Source: Armigeres subalbatus
Lineage: Eukaryota; Arthropoda; Insecta; Diptera; Culicidae
Length of the DNA: 64,000 nucleotides
NCBI RefSeq assembly: GCF_024139115.2
Contig: NC_085140.1
Location: 154,964,452 to 155,028,451 of the forward strand
Direction of reading: 5' to 3'
Under the pieces are notes generated by a model. The model saw only the letters and a program-made list of their open reading frames with translations. It had not been told where the DNA came from and did not search any database. Positions 1 through 11,639 of this stretch are shown piece after piece; within the stretch, counting starts at the first letter, position 1; every line of letters starts with the position of its first letter. A program made the position numbers and the translations under genes.

Positions 1-256
1 GCAGGAGATAGAAGGTCGTAAATTCAATCCCAGACTCATTATATTCTCCTACTTTGTAATTTTTCTTAACATTTCTTATATTTCAACAATCATTAGAACT
101 GGAAATGAATTCCATACGGTTTACAGCTTCTATCATATACCATATCTATTCTTACATTCTTTTCTCGGCTCAATTAATTCCCATCTCCAAAATATTGTAA
201 GGACGTGGCCAGCGCCGATGTATATGAACATATATGTCTAAGTTTGGAAGATGATA

Positions 257-510
257 CAGCAAACGTTCGCTAACTGGGCTAAAACACCAGCCCAGTTACC
301 GAACGCTGCTTTTTAACTGGGCTAACGAGGGAATTCGCGATGCATTGTTGTGATCGTGTTTTACATGAAGCTTAAAGAATATACCATTCAGAGTCCCCTC
401 GTCACTGAGTCTTTGTTGTTGTTTTTTGACGGATAATTGCTTTTTAACTGGGCTTTGGCCCAGTTAGCGAACGCCCAGTTAAAAAGCGCCCAGTTAGCGA
501 ACTGTTGCTG
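257..510. mobile_element. TA-flanked MITE with iterated terminal repeats
   Basis: The ends read CAGCAAACGTTCGCTAACTG and, inverted, CAGCAACAGTTCGCTAACTG. TA sits at both borders (255-256, 511-512), as expected for Tc1/mariner-type integration. Inside, the words AACTGGGC and TTAGCGAACG recur several times in both orientations, so each end is itself a stack of short repeats. There is no coding capacity: the 61-codon frame here is only the repeat translated. Confidence 0.75.
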
Positions 511-512
511 TA

Positions 513-1098
513 TTAGCATTTCCATATCATTTTTAAAGCGTTCGACTTCGCGCAGAAGTAATATTACACTCATCTAATTAATTATAATGTTTTATAATTT
601 ATTGCTTTATCCAGGCTATTTAATGCTATAGTCACGACACGACTTGTACATCCACTCTGAAGATTTTTTTTTATTCAAATATAATTCTTAATCCAGATCC
701 TATGTATTGCCTATGTATTTTTCATAATTATATTTTTGGTCCGATAATACCGTTCTGTTTTACTAATTTTATTATATTTCTAATACAGCATAATAGCGTT
801 ATTTATTGTCCAAAAATGGAACATATTATGCCGTTTTATTTTTAACGAGCAAAATTCAAATAACCAATCCAGCTTATCAAGGGCTTTCATTCCGACTCGC
901 ACAAATATATGAAGTCATTTTAAATGGATGTACATGATATAGAACAAATAATAAGAATAGGTCAAGAATGGCAGACACACTACTTACACGCACACCCATT
1001 GAACAAAGTAGATGGAATGAAGACCGTTCTGAATCTCAATGTCAAACTTGATTACACCCATTTGAACGAAGCCCATAGAAATAGCATAGTAAAGATAT
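513..1098. other. No gene seen; AT-rich
   Basis: AT-rich sequence with no supported coding exon or recognisable element. It presumably lies in the left part of the receptor gene or its flank. Confidence 0.5.
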
Positions 1099-1336
1099 GT
1101 TCAAATATTACGTAACGCGAAAAAATGGTTTTCAAGAACCCCCACCCCTCGTAACAATCCACCCGTATCCCCTAAGCGTAAAGTAACTAATAAATTTTTT
1201 AACTAAAAAATCTATTTTTTACAACATTTCAAACACGATACGCGTAACAATATTTTGAAACACCCCCACCCGCTGTATTTTGTGTAACAAAAATTAAACA
1301 ACCCCCACCCTCTATTGCGTTACGTAATATTTGAAC
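1099..1336. mobile_element. Short foldback MITE with ATTACGTAACGC ends
   Basis: The 20-base ends GTTCAAATATTACGTAACGC are perfect inverted copies (1099-1118 and 1317-1336). The interior has repeated C-rich words (CCCCCACCC) and no open frame. A related element with ATTACGTAACGC ends lies at 41292-41422, so this is a repeated family in the window. Confidence 0.7.
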
Positions 1337-3049
1337 AGGCCTTAATGCAATTGGATTGCTCTGCCCTGCCGGTTTCTCTCACCCAAAATAAATCAACAAA
1401 CGGAATGAGCAGACATGAAATTTCGTACACAGACAACTTCCGAATGAGTTGTGCGGTATTTACAAATCAATGATCGACATTGATGAACGTGCCTCTAGAC
1501 CCGCATTCGCAATTATAGTTCAATATGAATTGGATCCTTCGGGAGTAAGTCCCCGTAGACCCTTCACGATAAAATTAAAAGAGTTAATTAAAATAATTTT
1601 CTGACGTTTCAGCGGCAGATTCGGGATTCAGTAGGACGCGAGACGAGAAACTCTATCGATGCACAACTCCGGTGCGGTAGAAAATGTGTTCGTTTGCTTT
1701 AACTTTGTCGTTCACATCGCATCGGTGGATGTGGGTAGGTATCGTCAGATCTGTGTGTGCAGCGACGTGACATACAACGCAGGAAAGTTTTTGATAGCCA
1801 AATAAATTCCTCCAGAAAGGTAACGTAGATGAAATGATTGTTTTGTGAGACTCGCTGGTAAAGTTTTATAAATACGAACGACGGAAGTATTCAAATTGAA
1901 TTGATTAATCAACATATGTGGAAGATTGTTTCAAACGGGCGATACTGATTGCAAATTTAGAGCTCGAGCTTTGAATTTCTTGTTTTCTAATTGACAATCT
2001 GCTTGCTAAATTTTTAAATGATCGAAAACGTTGAACACATTGAAAAAAAATCTTGAATCTAAAACACACTGGTAATAAAATCGATAACATTAAAGAGGAA
2101 AGGCAAGCAAGACGAGAACGTCAGAGTCTGCCAAATGCGGTGATGCACTTATGCAAAATTCAAACACTGTCACTGGCCATTTCATATGGATGAAGTGATA
2201 TATTCAACGAACATTTCAATGTGATAAGTTACTAGTAACTTGAATCAATCTTCTTTTGTACATCATTAGATGGGGGATAGTTAGTGCTTGTTGTGTATTG
2301 GCGACTGGCGTTTTGAACTTCATGCTCCGATCGCATGCAATATGTATGCAGTTGACTTGACTTGCATACATTTCGGACTTGTAAGCTTCTGTAATGGCTT
2401 TTATGCTCATTGTCCATAGGATGATTCTAAATAATTCTGATTGGAACACTTATTTTCTAATCGGGTTTTAATCTTTATAACTTTTTGTTGCGCAAACGGC
2501 AAAACAGTTAGATTCTAGCGGATTATACCCGTAATATTGATATCATTTCTAATTCCTTTTGTTCAACTTACTTTTATCAAGTTATTTTGAGGGAGGGAAG
2601 ATACTCGATTCTCTGTACATGAAGTATCATTGTGCCATAAAATTTACAAGGGTCCAATTGCAAATTACAAAACGCTTAAGGGGGCGAAAGGGTGTATGTG
2701 AGAGTGTCATGGCCCTTAAACATAAAACCACAGATAACAGATATTTAAGTTAGAACAAATTTTAATGAAAATCTTGTGTAAACTTTTGAATTGATATACG
2801 TTTACTAACTACTCAATACGTAAAACTGAGTCGATTTTCATATTTCGGACATGAAGTCGCAAATCGACGTTGGAAGTCGCAAATTTCGATTTGTATAAAA
2901 AAATCTAACCAAGGCCAGTCTCGGTTACAGTGACTCCCATTCACTGCCCGAACTATCGCTAACAGAATGTACGACAAAGGCGGACGCTTCAATAGTTATT
3001 ATTCTCAAATGGCCGTCGCATACTTCAACACCTTTTCAAAGCATTTCTC
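1337..3049. other. No gene seen
   Basis: Short spurious frames only. I looked on the minus strand for TM6-TM7 of the receptor (a CWxP-like or NPxxY-like stretch flanked by splice sites) and saw none. No inverted terminal repeats stood out. Confidence 0.45.
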
Positions 3050-3600
3050 TCATGCCCTAAACCGATGATGCTGGACAGTAGAATGGGGCATCATGGTCGT
3101 TTTTTTTTTAAACAGTGTTTTTTCGAAACCATTCGGGATCCCAAACATATTAATTTCCATATAAACCATATAAAACGCGATGCGGAAAGCGGGTACGAAG
3201 CAACCAATCGAGCCCATCCTTTGCACAGTTGATTGGGGCTCCAAAACGATTTAGAAAAACCTTGATTTCACTTGATTGGATGAAGTTTGCGTTTTTCAAT
3301 ACAACTGCGCCCACTCTACTGGACAGCCATGTGCGAATCTTACATATCACCAAATAATTTTGACAGTGCACCAAAACATGATCCATTTGAGATCACATAT
3401 CGCCATTTGGGTGTCACCAGGTATGCCTTCAAATATGCTCTGAAGTCTCCTCTACATTGACACACGCCGGGCACATCGGTGCAGATATTGGCGAGAACAG
3501 CCGAACAGGAACTGTGTGAGGTAAAATTTTCCCTCTATAAGCTCTCTATCCATCCGCGGATCCACCTACCATTCGCCGCATTGTACCACTCCTACTGCCA
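3050..3600 (-). pseudogene. Fragment of a non-LTR retrotransposon ORF2 C-terminus
   Basis: On the minus strand near 3475-3425 a CPAC-VNVEETSEH stretch matches the zinc-finger-like tail (CxxC...EETxEH) found at the C-terminus of R1/Jockey-type ORF2 proteins; a better example is at about 36260-36150. Stops and a frameshift break the frame. Neighbouring residues are too degraded to place the clade. Confidence 0.45.
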
Positions 3601-4023
3601 CTAGACCATAAAGTCCAGTTTCACCATCATCCTTACGTTACTAATTCCTCTTCGTTGATAGCACTTGATATTCTCTGCTAGGGTTATGGCGATAGGAAAC
3701 ATCTCACTATGGGGGATCTTCATACAAGCGAGCGATCAAAAATAAAATGTGGCTTTTAAAGCAAATTTTAACATAGTTTTAGCTGGATTTGATCAAAATA
3801 GCTAGAAAATATCATTTCTAGTACCCCTTCCTCTCTTTTAGGGAGCATCCATCAAATACGTTATATTTTTTTTAATGATAATTCGATTAATTGTCACATT
3901 AACCAAATAAGGAAGAATTATTTTATTTTTTTCTAAGGAGAAGAAAGGTTGTTGTCCACAAACTAAGGGGCCAGCGTGCCCCTCCCTCTATCCTTTTGAA
4001 GACTTTTGTATAATAAATATATA

Positions 4024-4202
4024 GGAAATGACGGCTTTGGCAGGTTTTGTTCTATTATTGTCAGGGGTTTTGACCAAATTTTATGAAATTCGGCCACAAT
4101 ATTCTTTGATATGCAAAGAATGTTTAGGCCAAATTTGAGCATAATTGGTTATAGAAACCCCCTGACAATAATAGAACAAAACCTGCCAAAGCCGTCATTT
4201 CC
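4024..4202. mobile_element. Foldback MITE with ~47-base inverted arms
   Basis: The left arm begins GGAAATGACGGCTTTGGCAG and the right arm is its near-perfect reverse complement. The arms span about 4024-4070 and 4156-4202, with an 85-base AT-rich loop between. There is no coding. The target duplication is unclear. It lies just 3' of the Transib-like pseudogene. Confidence 0.7.
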
Positions 4203-4457
4203 CTAAATACATATTTTTGTCTTTCTTTTGTGGAAAAAAAGTAACAAAACGCTTCATAAAAGGGAAAAACAACAAAAACATACATAAACCATATCGTGGT
4301 TGCGAAAGGCCAATGTTCTATGACATTTACGTGTATAGTTTTGAAAAATATATAAGCTTATATTCCTTATATTTGTTCCGAATATTAGATTTCCTAATTT
4401 AAAAACAACATAATTTTTCTCAAAACTTTTGGTTTATTTCCATTATTTTCAACATCA

Positions 4458-5912
4458 TCATTCTTCTTCTCTATCAAGGTCTATGTCTTCAACAAAATTT
4501 TCTTCAATTTCATCAACGACATCCATGACGTCATCTAAAGTAGCAGAGGATAAATAACTTTTTGAATCTTCAAAAATCATAAAATTTCGCACTTCATCGG
4601 GATAGGTTAGTGAAACTTTTTTTTGACGTCTCTTTGTTATCCAAATTGAACTTAAAAATGGATCTGATTCATGTAAGGCACGAAGGAAAACGTCATGCAA
4701 GTTTGCCTCTCTTGATCCAGTACCAGTAATATATGTTAGCACTTTCCCATCTATCATACTCAACACAAATTCAAAATCAATGAGAATGTATTTGTCATTT
4801 GGAAGATCAATTTTAACTGGAGTTAATTCACAAATCTCTTTCTCTATTTCATGTTTGGTTTTAAGAATTATTTCTTTACTTTCTTTAATGAACTGTAGCA
4901 TTATAGGTCTGCAGAATCTAATACTTTGGGGCATCTGATTGAGCCAAAATATGTTTGATCTATCTGCTAACGAAAATAATTGAATTGGAGTTAATGTTGA
5001 TGAGAACACGTCTGAATCATTCACACATCCTTCCGGTAGTGGTTGATTATATTGGGAGTATCCAGTAGAACCGTCCATGCCCAGCAATTCAATAAAATCA
5101 AATCTGCAAATACAATTTGAGTCTAGACAATCTACTACATCTTTTACGATAACCTTAACAATTCTTTGGACTGTGTGCTCCATGAGAGCTTGCAATTTTA
5201 CTTTAATTGTTGATCCTGTATGTTCTATTGAATCTTCAGGAGGAACGCATAGTTTTTTTTGCATCTTTAATGACATCGTAAGGCGGATATCGCGAAGGAG
5301 TGTCATAATGAATCGATTCATACTGATATTTACTTAAACCAGTTTCGATTAAAAACCCAAATGCTTCTTCTGGCGTCTTAAGCTTATATGAATCTGTTGA
5401 ATGTATTCTAGAAAAGTGATGCTTGTCTTTCAAAAGTTGACCGATAACTTTGACTATATTGACATCACGTCTCTTGTACGCTGTCCTCCTGGTAAGCAAT
5501 AATGCCTTTTCCACGGTATCTACATCGGGATTTAAACATTCCTTGTCAATTGTACGACGCTTACTTCTATCACTCAATTCCATAAAAGGCTTACCCGGTC
5601 GTCCGCGTTTTAAATACGTTGTAGAACATGTAGCAACATTTTTTCTTCTTCGATGAACTCGTCAATATCAAACTTGGTTTGCAACCATTCTCGGTTGACA
5701 TACTCAAACCTTTGCGTACATCGAGATGCCTCCTTCCATTTACAAATGAATCTGCTTTCCAATTTGTATAGTTTCTCTTGCAAACGACACTTCATTTCTT
5801 CTTTTATTTGAAAACTAGTACAAATATATTCAAAAGCATTTTTAACATTATCCTTGCGTTGCAGCTTTGGATCGAAATTTGAGAATACCGATTTGTTATC
5901 CATTAGGCGCAC
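4458..5912 (-). pseudogene. Transib-like (RAG1-related) transposase remnant, internally deleted
   Basis: Three overlapping minus-strand frames (5912-5610, 5583-5236, 5321-4458) form one protein broken by two frameshifts, the second in an 8-A run near 5265. In order it shows a SDRSKRRT segment, TPEEAFGFLIETGLSKYQYE, YPPYDVIKDAKK and KLQALMEHTVQRI. These are followed by MDGSTGYSQYNQ near 5075, with the expected first catalytic Asp, then TPIQLF, IRFCRPIMLQFIKESKE and FVLSMIDGKV. This order matches Transib transposases and the RAG1 core as I know them. After about ITGTGSREAN the match stops and an acidic tail follows, so the region of the second Asp and the Glu is missing. Probably dead; co-option of the N-terminal part cannot be excluded. 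Confidence 0.65.
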
Positions 5913-6713
5913 TTGTCTTTCACTTCTATTTCAATAATAATATAACTCTGCACTCAACTGCCGCTTATGTAGTCTACTTGGGTACCTAATTACTAGCGGT
6001 AGGTATTCACTACAGCTCAAGACACTTACCTTTGATATTTCTTGAAGAGAGTACCCGCAAATGTGTCGATAGTGAAAGGGTTGAAGATTTCTTAGATATT
6101 CCTTTCAAATTGATTTACCTTGAAAATAGACTATTTTTGCTTGTTAATCATGCCTAAAACTGCATTTTCATTCACCTTAAAAAATGGGGATAATAATAAG
6201 GGTAAATTTTAATCAATATGACACGGTGAAAAATCAAATTGAAAAATAAAATAAAATTGAATTATCTCTGCTAATTGCAAATACTGGTGAAAAATTTCTT
6301 CGGGATATTGCAGTCGAAGCTTTACTCTTTATGTGTATCATGATTAGACCCGGGGAAAATTGAGGAAAAAAAAGTTCTTCACTATCGAAGTTGAAATTCG
6401 CGTTTTTTTAAAGAAATTTTTGTGTATCTGCATTTTTAAAAAAAATGCGTGTATACATTACTTTTTGCACACCATTTGAAAGCTTATACAATAACCGTTG
6501 TAACGATGTATTTAAATCATGGAAAAAATATGAAACAAGTATTAGAAGAAATAGTTGAAAAACAAACATTTTTTTCTGAAAATTTGCCTAATTTTTCACC
6601 AATTTTCGACTTTGGCACCTTGTATCTCTGGAACTATAGTACGTAGAGACTTCATATTTTGGATTTTTCCTAATCAGAATATTGGTGGTCTAAAAAAAAA
6701 TATTTGAAAATTA
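5913..6713. other. No gene seen
   Basis: AT-rich sequence. I searched for Transib-type ends (CACAATG-like) flanking the transposase remnant and did not find a convincing pair. Confidence 0.4.
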
Positions 6714-8154
6714 TTTGGGAGACATGACATTTTCGATTAATAACCGCCTGAAATCCTATATCTTGACGATAACGAAAACTGCTTCCGACGAAATGGTTCT
6801 GGCGATCGCGACTCGGAAGGCCATTAGACGAAATATGCTGTTCAGCTCCCTGCGGTTACGTTTCGTCTTGAGCGCAGCTCCCCAAGCTGAAACTCCGTAC
6901 CTCATTATCGAGTATTATATTGCCGCCAAAAGACGCCTAATATTGCCTTTCGGACTATCGACATTTGGCATGATCCTTTTAGCCGCATTTCCGCAGGAAC
7001 AGTCAACATGAGTGTTGAAATTCAATCGGTCGTCGATCATCACTCCTTCATGTCTCAGAGTCCGCACCGACGGTATGTCGTGCCCTTCAACTGTAATCTG
7101 CATCCACCATCACTTCAGTTTTGTGGACTCTGCAACTGGACTCCTTTCATTCAGGTTTCAACTGCGTCGGTCGTCTCCACCACCAGCAGTTCTACGTATT
7201 TTAGCAACTCATCGGTTATCATTAGGAAATCGTTGGACCTTATCTCTCACCGTACCGTCCGCATTCGTCATTGCTTTTTTGTATGCAGGGCATTGTAAGC
7301 CACTCGTCATATGTTCGTTTTCGTCTTCCGGTTTGCAGAGCAGATATCTCGGTTGCTTTGTACAGATTCAAGAAACGTGTCCTTCGCCACATTTCCTACC
7401 TAGACCGGATCTGTCACGACCTTTGCTGTTTCGCGCCTGATGGCCAAACGCCATGCATTTGAAGCATCACTCCATCTGTTTGGTGAATCGAGGGGTGAAT
7501 CTCAACGGACACACCGACCATCCTTTTTTCACCTTGCCCACCTTGTGTGGCTCCAAATGGTTGGAGCGAAATGCGATGACAGCAGCTCTCCGTCGGTGCG
7601 TGTGCACGCCACGGAGATCTGACGAGAAGAGGCCTAGTCGTGGCTTGCTGCTCACCGATTGACGCGCTGAGGAGGTAATGTATAATCACACGCTGATGGT
7701 AACTTACTCAAACCCCACACACCTTAATTGACCTCAACCATTTTATGACAGCATCTGCCGGTAATTGTACGCTTTCCTCAGCCGGATCGTCATCACTTCA
7801 CTCAGCTTGCATTACTAGGCCAGTGCATCCTTCAGTTCGTCTACCGACATGATGTCGTCCAGATATCTGCACTCGACTATTGTCTCCTGCGTTAGCGTCC
7901 TTACGTTTACTTCACTGCCAACGAGCAGCAAGCTCCCGGCGGAAACCCGAGTTCTTGATCGTGGGATCCTTTTCCAGCTCGAACAGAAACTTCCCCTTCG
8001 GAGTACGCCTAGTCATCGACAATTTCTCACCCAAGTACTTGAGCTCTCTCACCTTCCTTTGGATCGCAGCGTACGTCATCCTATCGCTCGCTTCCAATAC
8101 CATTCCGCCCTTTCCACAAATGTAGCACAGTGTTCGTGACTGTAACAAACGCAA
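6714..8154 (-). mobile_element. R1-type non-LTR element with its middle deleted
   Basis: Read on the minus strand, 8154-7250 is ORF1-like: a DRMTYAAIQRKVRELKYLGE segment, then KKGWSVCP and a zinc knuckle CFKCMAFGHQARNS whose last Cys is lost, then an EHMTSGLQCPAYKKA tail. Directly after it, 7110-6720 is the C-terminal end of the reverse transcriptase ORF2 (GVMIDDRLNFNTHVD, IMPNV, RRLLAAI, then TKRNRRELNSIFRLMAFRVA). The endonuclease and most of the RT are absent, and stops and frameshifts interrupt both pieces. Compare the same layout at 35273-38130. Confidence 0.7.
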
Positions 8155-8216
8155 CGCAGCATTTTTTAAGAGATTCTACAAAGTTTTACAATTTTCAAAA
8201 TAAATACTCATCCTAA

Positions 8217-8508
8217 AGCTGTAGCTGTCTTGCAATAGATAAATCAAGCTCTATCTGGTAAAAGGGCGAATGTCGCAAGAGAGAATTCTCTTCGTCGACT
8301 TCCCCTCTTTTAAATAAAAGTAACAAGCTGAGAATTTCTTTGCAGTTTATCACCACAGAATGCAAGTTCGCATTGTTTTCTATCGTGCTGAGGTGATAAA
8401 CCACAAAGAAATCAGCTGCTTGTCACTTTATTAAAAAGAGGGAAGTCGACGAAGAGAATCATCTCTTGCGACATTCGCCCTTATTCCAGCTAGAGCTTGA
8501 AATACTAT
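8217..8508. mobile_element. Foldback element
   Basis: Inverted arms at about 8246-8310 and 8431-8495 share AGGGCGAATGTCGCAAGAGA and GAAGTCGACGAAGAG-type words in opposite orientation. No coding. It immediately abuts the TTAA-flanked element at 8514. Confidence 0.6.
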
Positions 8509-8513
8509 TTTAA

Positions 8514-9115
8514 GGTGATTATACTATCAGTCCCGTGGTGAATTTTAAATTCACCACATGTTTTTCCACTCCCATCTTCAATAGGTAAAATACGACATAA
8601 TACTTTTCGCACAGTGCTGATTCTGAAGTCGATTGTATAGCATAAGTCTAGAGTGCTTTGAAAATAGGTCGTATGTGCAAAAGAGAGTCTCTCTTTGGAT
8701 CTATTCTCTTTCGATTATTACAAAACTATACAAAAGTTTACTTCGATTTTTTTGGCAGATAACCAAAGACGATAGCTTTGTCTATCATGCTGAAGTGGAA
8801 ATGTAGCAAAAATGCAAAACTAGCCGATATATTGGCGAAAGAGAGCGCGATCAAAGAGAATCTATCTTTTGCACATTCGACCTATTCTCAAAGCAATCTA
8901 GAAGTAAGCAAATGATTCTACGATTGTATCACCACTATGCTGCCGTGAATCGCATATTTGTCCCATATGAATAGGAAACCCAGAAAAGATGGGACAGATA
9001 TGCGATTCACGGCAGTACGTGTGTTATGGTTCTTCCAATCCGTGCTCTTGAAAATCGATTGTAGAAGCACGTGGCTTCCAAGATGGCCGATTTGTGGCTT
9101 TGTTGTATAACCACC
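8514..9115. mobile_element. TTAA-flanked piggyBac-like MITE containing two further foldbacks
   Basis: TTAA sits at both borders (8510-8513, 9116-9119). The ends GGTGATTATACTATCAG and, inverted, GGTGGTTATACAACAAAG match the ends of the 266-base copy at 13179-13444 in reverse orientation. The extra length comes from two palindromic insertions. One spans about 8640-8925, with arms around GAAAATAGGTCGTATGTGC and its reverse. The other is the short foldback at 8940-9015. TTAA duplications are typical of piggyBac integration. Confidence 0.7.
8940..9015. mobile_element. 76-base foldback inside the TTAA element
   Basis: The 27-base arms 8940-8966 and 8989-9015 begin CTGCCGTGAATCGCATATTT and are near-perfect reverse complements with a 22-base loop. 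A related CTGCCGTAATCTG foldback lies at 13599-13743. Confidence 0.65.
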
Positions 9116-9184
9116 TTAAGATTGTTTTATAATGATTAATTAATGTTGAGCGTCTGAGGGGAAAATGTTACAATTGTAAAAGAC

Positions 9185-9345
9185 TTCACCATTTCATTTA
9201 CTTCCACTATACACCCGATTCTTTTTTTACACGGGGGATGCGTTCCGTGTAAAAAAAAGTTTTCAGTTCAAAATTTTAAAATCCGTGTTAAAAAAGTTTT
9301 GCAAAAAAAAATTATGAGATTTTTTTACACGGCCGTGTAAAAACA
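9185..9345. repeat. Repeated TTTTTACACGG motif cluster
   Basis: The words TTTTTTTACACGG and CCGTGTAAAAA occur several times in both orientations (about 9222, 9247, 9325 and 9333). It is probably a short MITE or its remnant; borders are not clear. Confidence 0.4.
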
Positions 9346-9357
9346 GATGTATTCACT

Positions 9358-9661
9358 TTGTATCATTCTTTATTTCAACATGCCGTCAAAACAAGAAGTA
9401 CTGCGGCGCATATTGTAAATGTTTCAAGCAAACTAAGATCATGGGAAAAGTACACGGTGGAACATTTTAAGCGTGAAAATGTTCGAAAACTGTCATTATT
9501 AGGTCTACTCAGCTCCATTGTATACAAAAGTGATTGTAAGGCCAAAGACACGAAGCAACTCATAAGCAGGATGAGAAGCAGAAATCTGGAAGTCGAAATG
9601 GCAGATCCGTACAGCGGTCATGTCATACCAGCAAGACTAAGCTGCGCCGAACGTCGAACCA
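9358..9661 (+). pseudogene. Unrecognised ORF fragment
   Basis: A plus-strand frame continues until a retrotransposon insertion at 9672 and resumes only as flank after 11322. It contains a charged stretch and a VYKSD...ISRMRSRNLEVEM segment. I do not recognise the family; a retrotransposon gag piece is possible but unproven. Confidence 0.25.
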
Positions 9662-9671
9662 CGGACCATAT

Positions 9672-11310
9672 TTTTTTTTTTTTTTTTTTAACGAAGGTAA
9701 TGGAAATCTGCAAACAGACACCTGGGGAGGCGAACCCAGGTAGTGTGGGGATGGGATCACCACTCCCGACCCACTAAAACCAACTTCTTCCTCTCCAGTC
9801 ATTCCCCCGGCCCGCAATTAAGCAATACTTCGGGGGATGACTATTGGGCATTGCGCCCCCTCCATGACGTACACAAGTGCACGTATGCGCCTCAACTCTT
9901 CGACACTCCCCCATGCAACACATTTGCACAAGACATACTGGCACCACATGTGCCTTTAACACTCACCTGCCTATGCCGCTTGAATGACTGTAGGGGAAGA
10001 CCAGGTACCCTGCAGGGGGTATCCCCATGCCGCCATCTCACAGCATAGACAGTCCTCATTCAGTATGGTGCTCACCCCGTCCTGCAACAGAATGGCACCA
10101 CTTGTCTACCAAGCCGGAGGCGACCCTAGGTTGGTGGCTCCTATGCCGCTCCTACCTCAGCTACGAGGCAGACCCTTTCATGTCTCCTATTTCTGAGGTG
10201 CCGCAGAGGCATTCACCCCCCGACACTCCTGCCAGTCATAGCGAGACTTTCGTGTCCCCTACTTCTGAGGTGCCGCAGAGGTATCTGCCCCCCGACACTC
10301 CTGCCAGGCCTAGCGAGACTTCACTCATTCCGTCCCTGACAGCCGGATCACACTACTGCCTAAGCAGCCACTCTGACCATACGTACCACGCGAGTCTGAC
10401 TTGTGTGCTCGCTCATACATTCAGTCCCAATCGCTTGCACCACTTGTGCACCACTCTCTTTGACATTCAGTCACTCACTCAGCGGGGGTTGTAATACCCC
10501 CATCTCCCATTTCTATCCACTCTGTGCACCTCCTGTGCATCGTTTGGGCGTGGAACACCCGGCACGTCAGACGTGCCTAACACTCACCTACCCAGGCTTT
10601 GATACTGCCGATAGGTCTCCGTCAGGTACTATGCCGGTAGCACCCACCCACTGACATTTCGAAGCCCAGGTAGTCCTCAGCCAATGTGGTGGTCTCCCCA
10701 TCCTGGAACGGGGTCGCACCACTACCTTACATGTCTCCGATTTCTGAGGTGCCGCAGAAGCATCAACCCCCCGACACTCCTGCCAGACGCAGCGAGACTT
10801 TCGTGTCCCCTACTTCTGAGGTGCCGCAGAGGTATCTGCCCCCCGACACTCCTGCCAGGCCTCACCAGACTTCAGTCATTCTAACACTACCGACCATGCG
10901 TACCATGCGAGACTTACTTGTGTGCTCACCCATACACTCGGTCCCTCATTCTGTGGGGGTATTACAAGTAATACCCCCAACTCCCATTCGCTTGCACCAC
11001 ATGTGCACCACTTGGGGGTGTGTGGGTACCACCCACTGCCACCCGCTTGCCGCCGAAGCAGCCCTCACTCTGTGGAACCTCCACAGGCTCCGTTAACGAC
11101 CTGGCTAATTGTTTCACCCCCCAGGCCATTCATCCCTTCGGCACGGGTCGCCTGACACCTTGGGATTCGGGGTTAGGGGCTTGTATGCTTTAAGCGGCAC
11201 ACAGTCGCTTGATAAGGTTTGCTTGCGGATATGTGGTTTTTGGGAGGGAATTAGCAGCGCCCCCTGTTAACCCCACCACCTCCTAGGCAGAACCCCCTGA
11301 CTCACAGACT
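9672..11310 (-). mobile_element. Non-coding R1-related retrotransposon insertion with 12-base target duplication
   Basis: A run of T at 9672 is the poly(A) tail of a minus-strand insertion. CACGGACCATAT flanks it at 9660-9671 and 11311-11322. The 5' part (minus strand from about 11180) shares CACGGGTCGCC and CACAGGCTCCGTTAA words with the leader of the R1-type element at 35273-38130 and with 47290-47370. No ORF1 or RT is present. The body is built of repeats: a 72-base unit occurs twice from 10191 and twice from 10742, within a larger duplication of about 551 bases. It looks like a SINE-like derivative dependent on an R1-type parent. Confidence 0.7.
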
Positions 11311-11436
11311 CACGGACCATATGCTAATATTCATTAGTCAAATTTTGAAGACTAATGACAACTCTATCAGTTTGAACTGTACTTCTTTGTATTTTTTCCC
11401 TGAGCCATTCTTTTTTTTTAATTTTTTAGTTGCCAC

Positions 11437-11631
11437 TATAGATAGTGGAATATATAGATGAGCGAAGATAAATCCTCTGTCTCCAAACGAACTGTCAAAC
11501 GTGTCTCCAAACGAGCATGACGTCACGATTTCAATGGAAATGTTAAGGGCTGTGACGTCATATGCGCGTGTGCACGGTCAAAAAAACGACTCAGCCATGC
11601 TTTCGCTCATCTATAGATTCTACTATCTATA
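11437..11631. mobile_element. hAT-like MITE with 8-base target duplication
   Basis: The duplication GTTGCCAC flanks it at 11429-11436 and 11632-11639. The ends TATAGATAGTGGAATATATA and, inverted, TATAGATAGTAGAATCTATA form imperfect repeats that continue to GATGAGCGAA. An 8-base duplication is the hAT signature. There is no coding in 195 bases. Confidence 0.8.
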
Positions 11632-11639
11632 GTTGCCAC

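Noticed and set aside
388..573. Small protein with repeated NWAFANWA-like words
   Set aside because: It is the inverted-repeat structure of the MITE at 257-510 read in frame.
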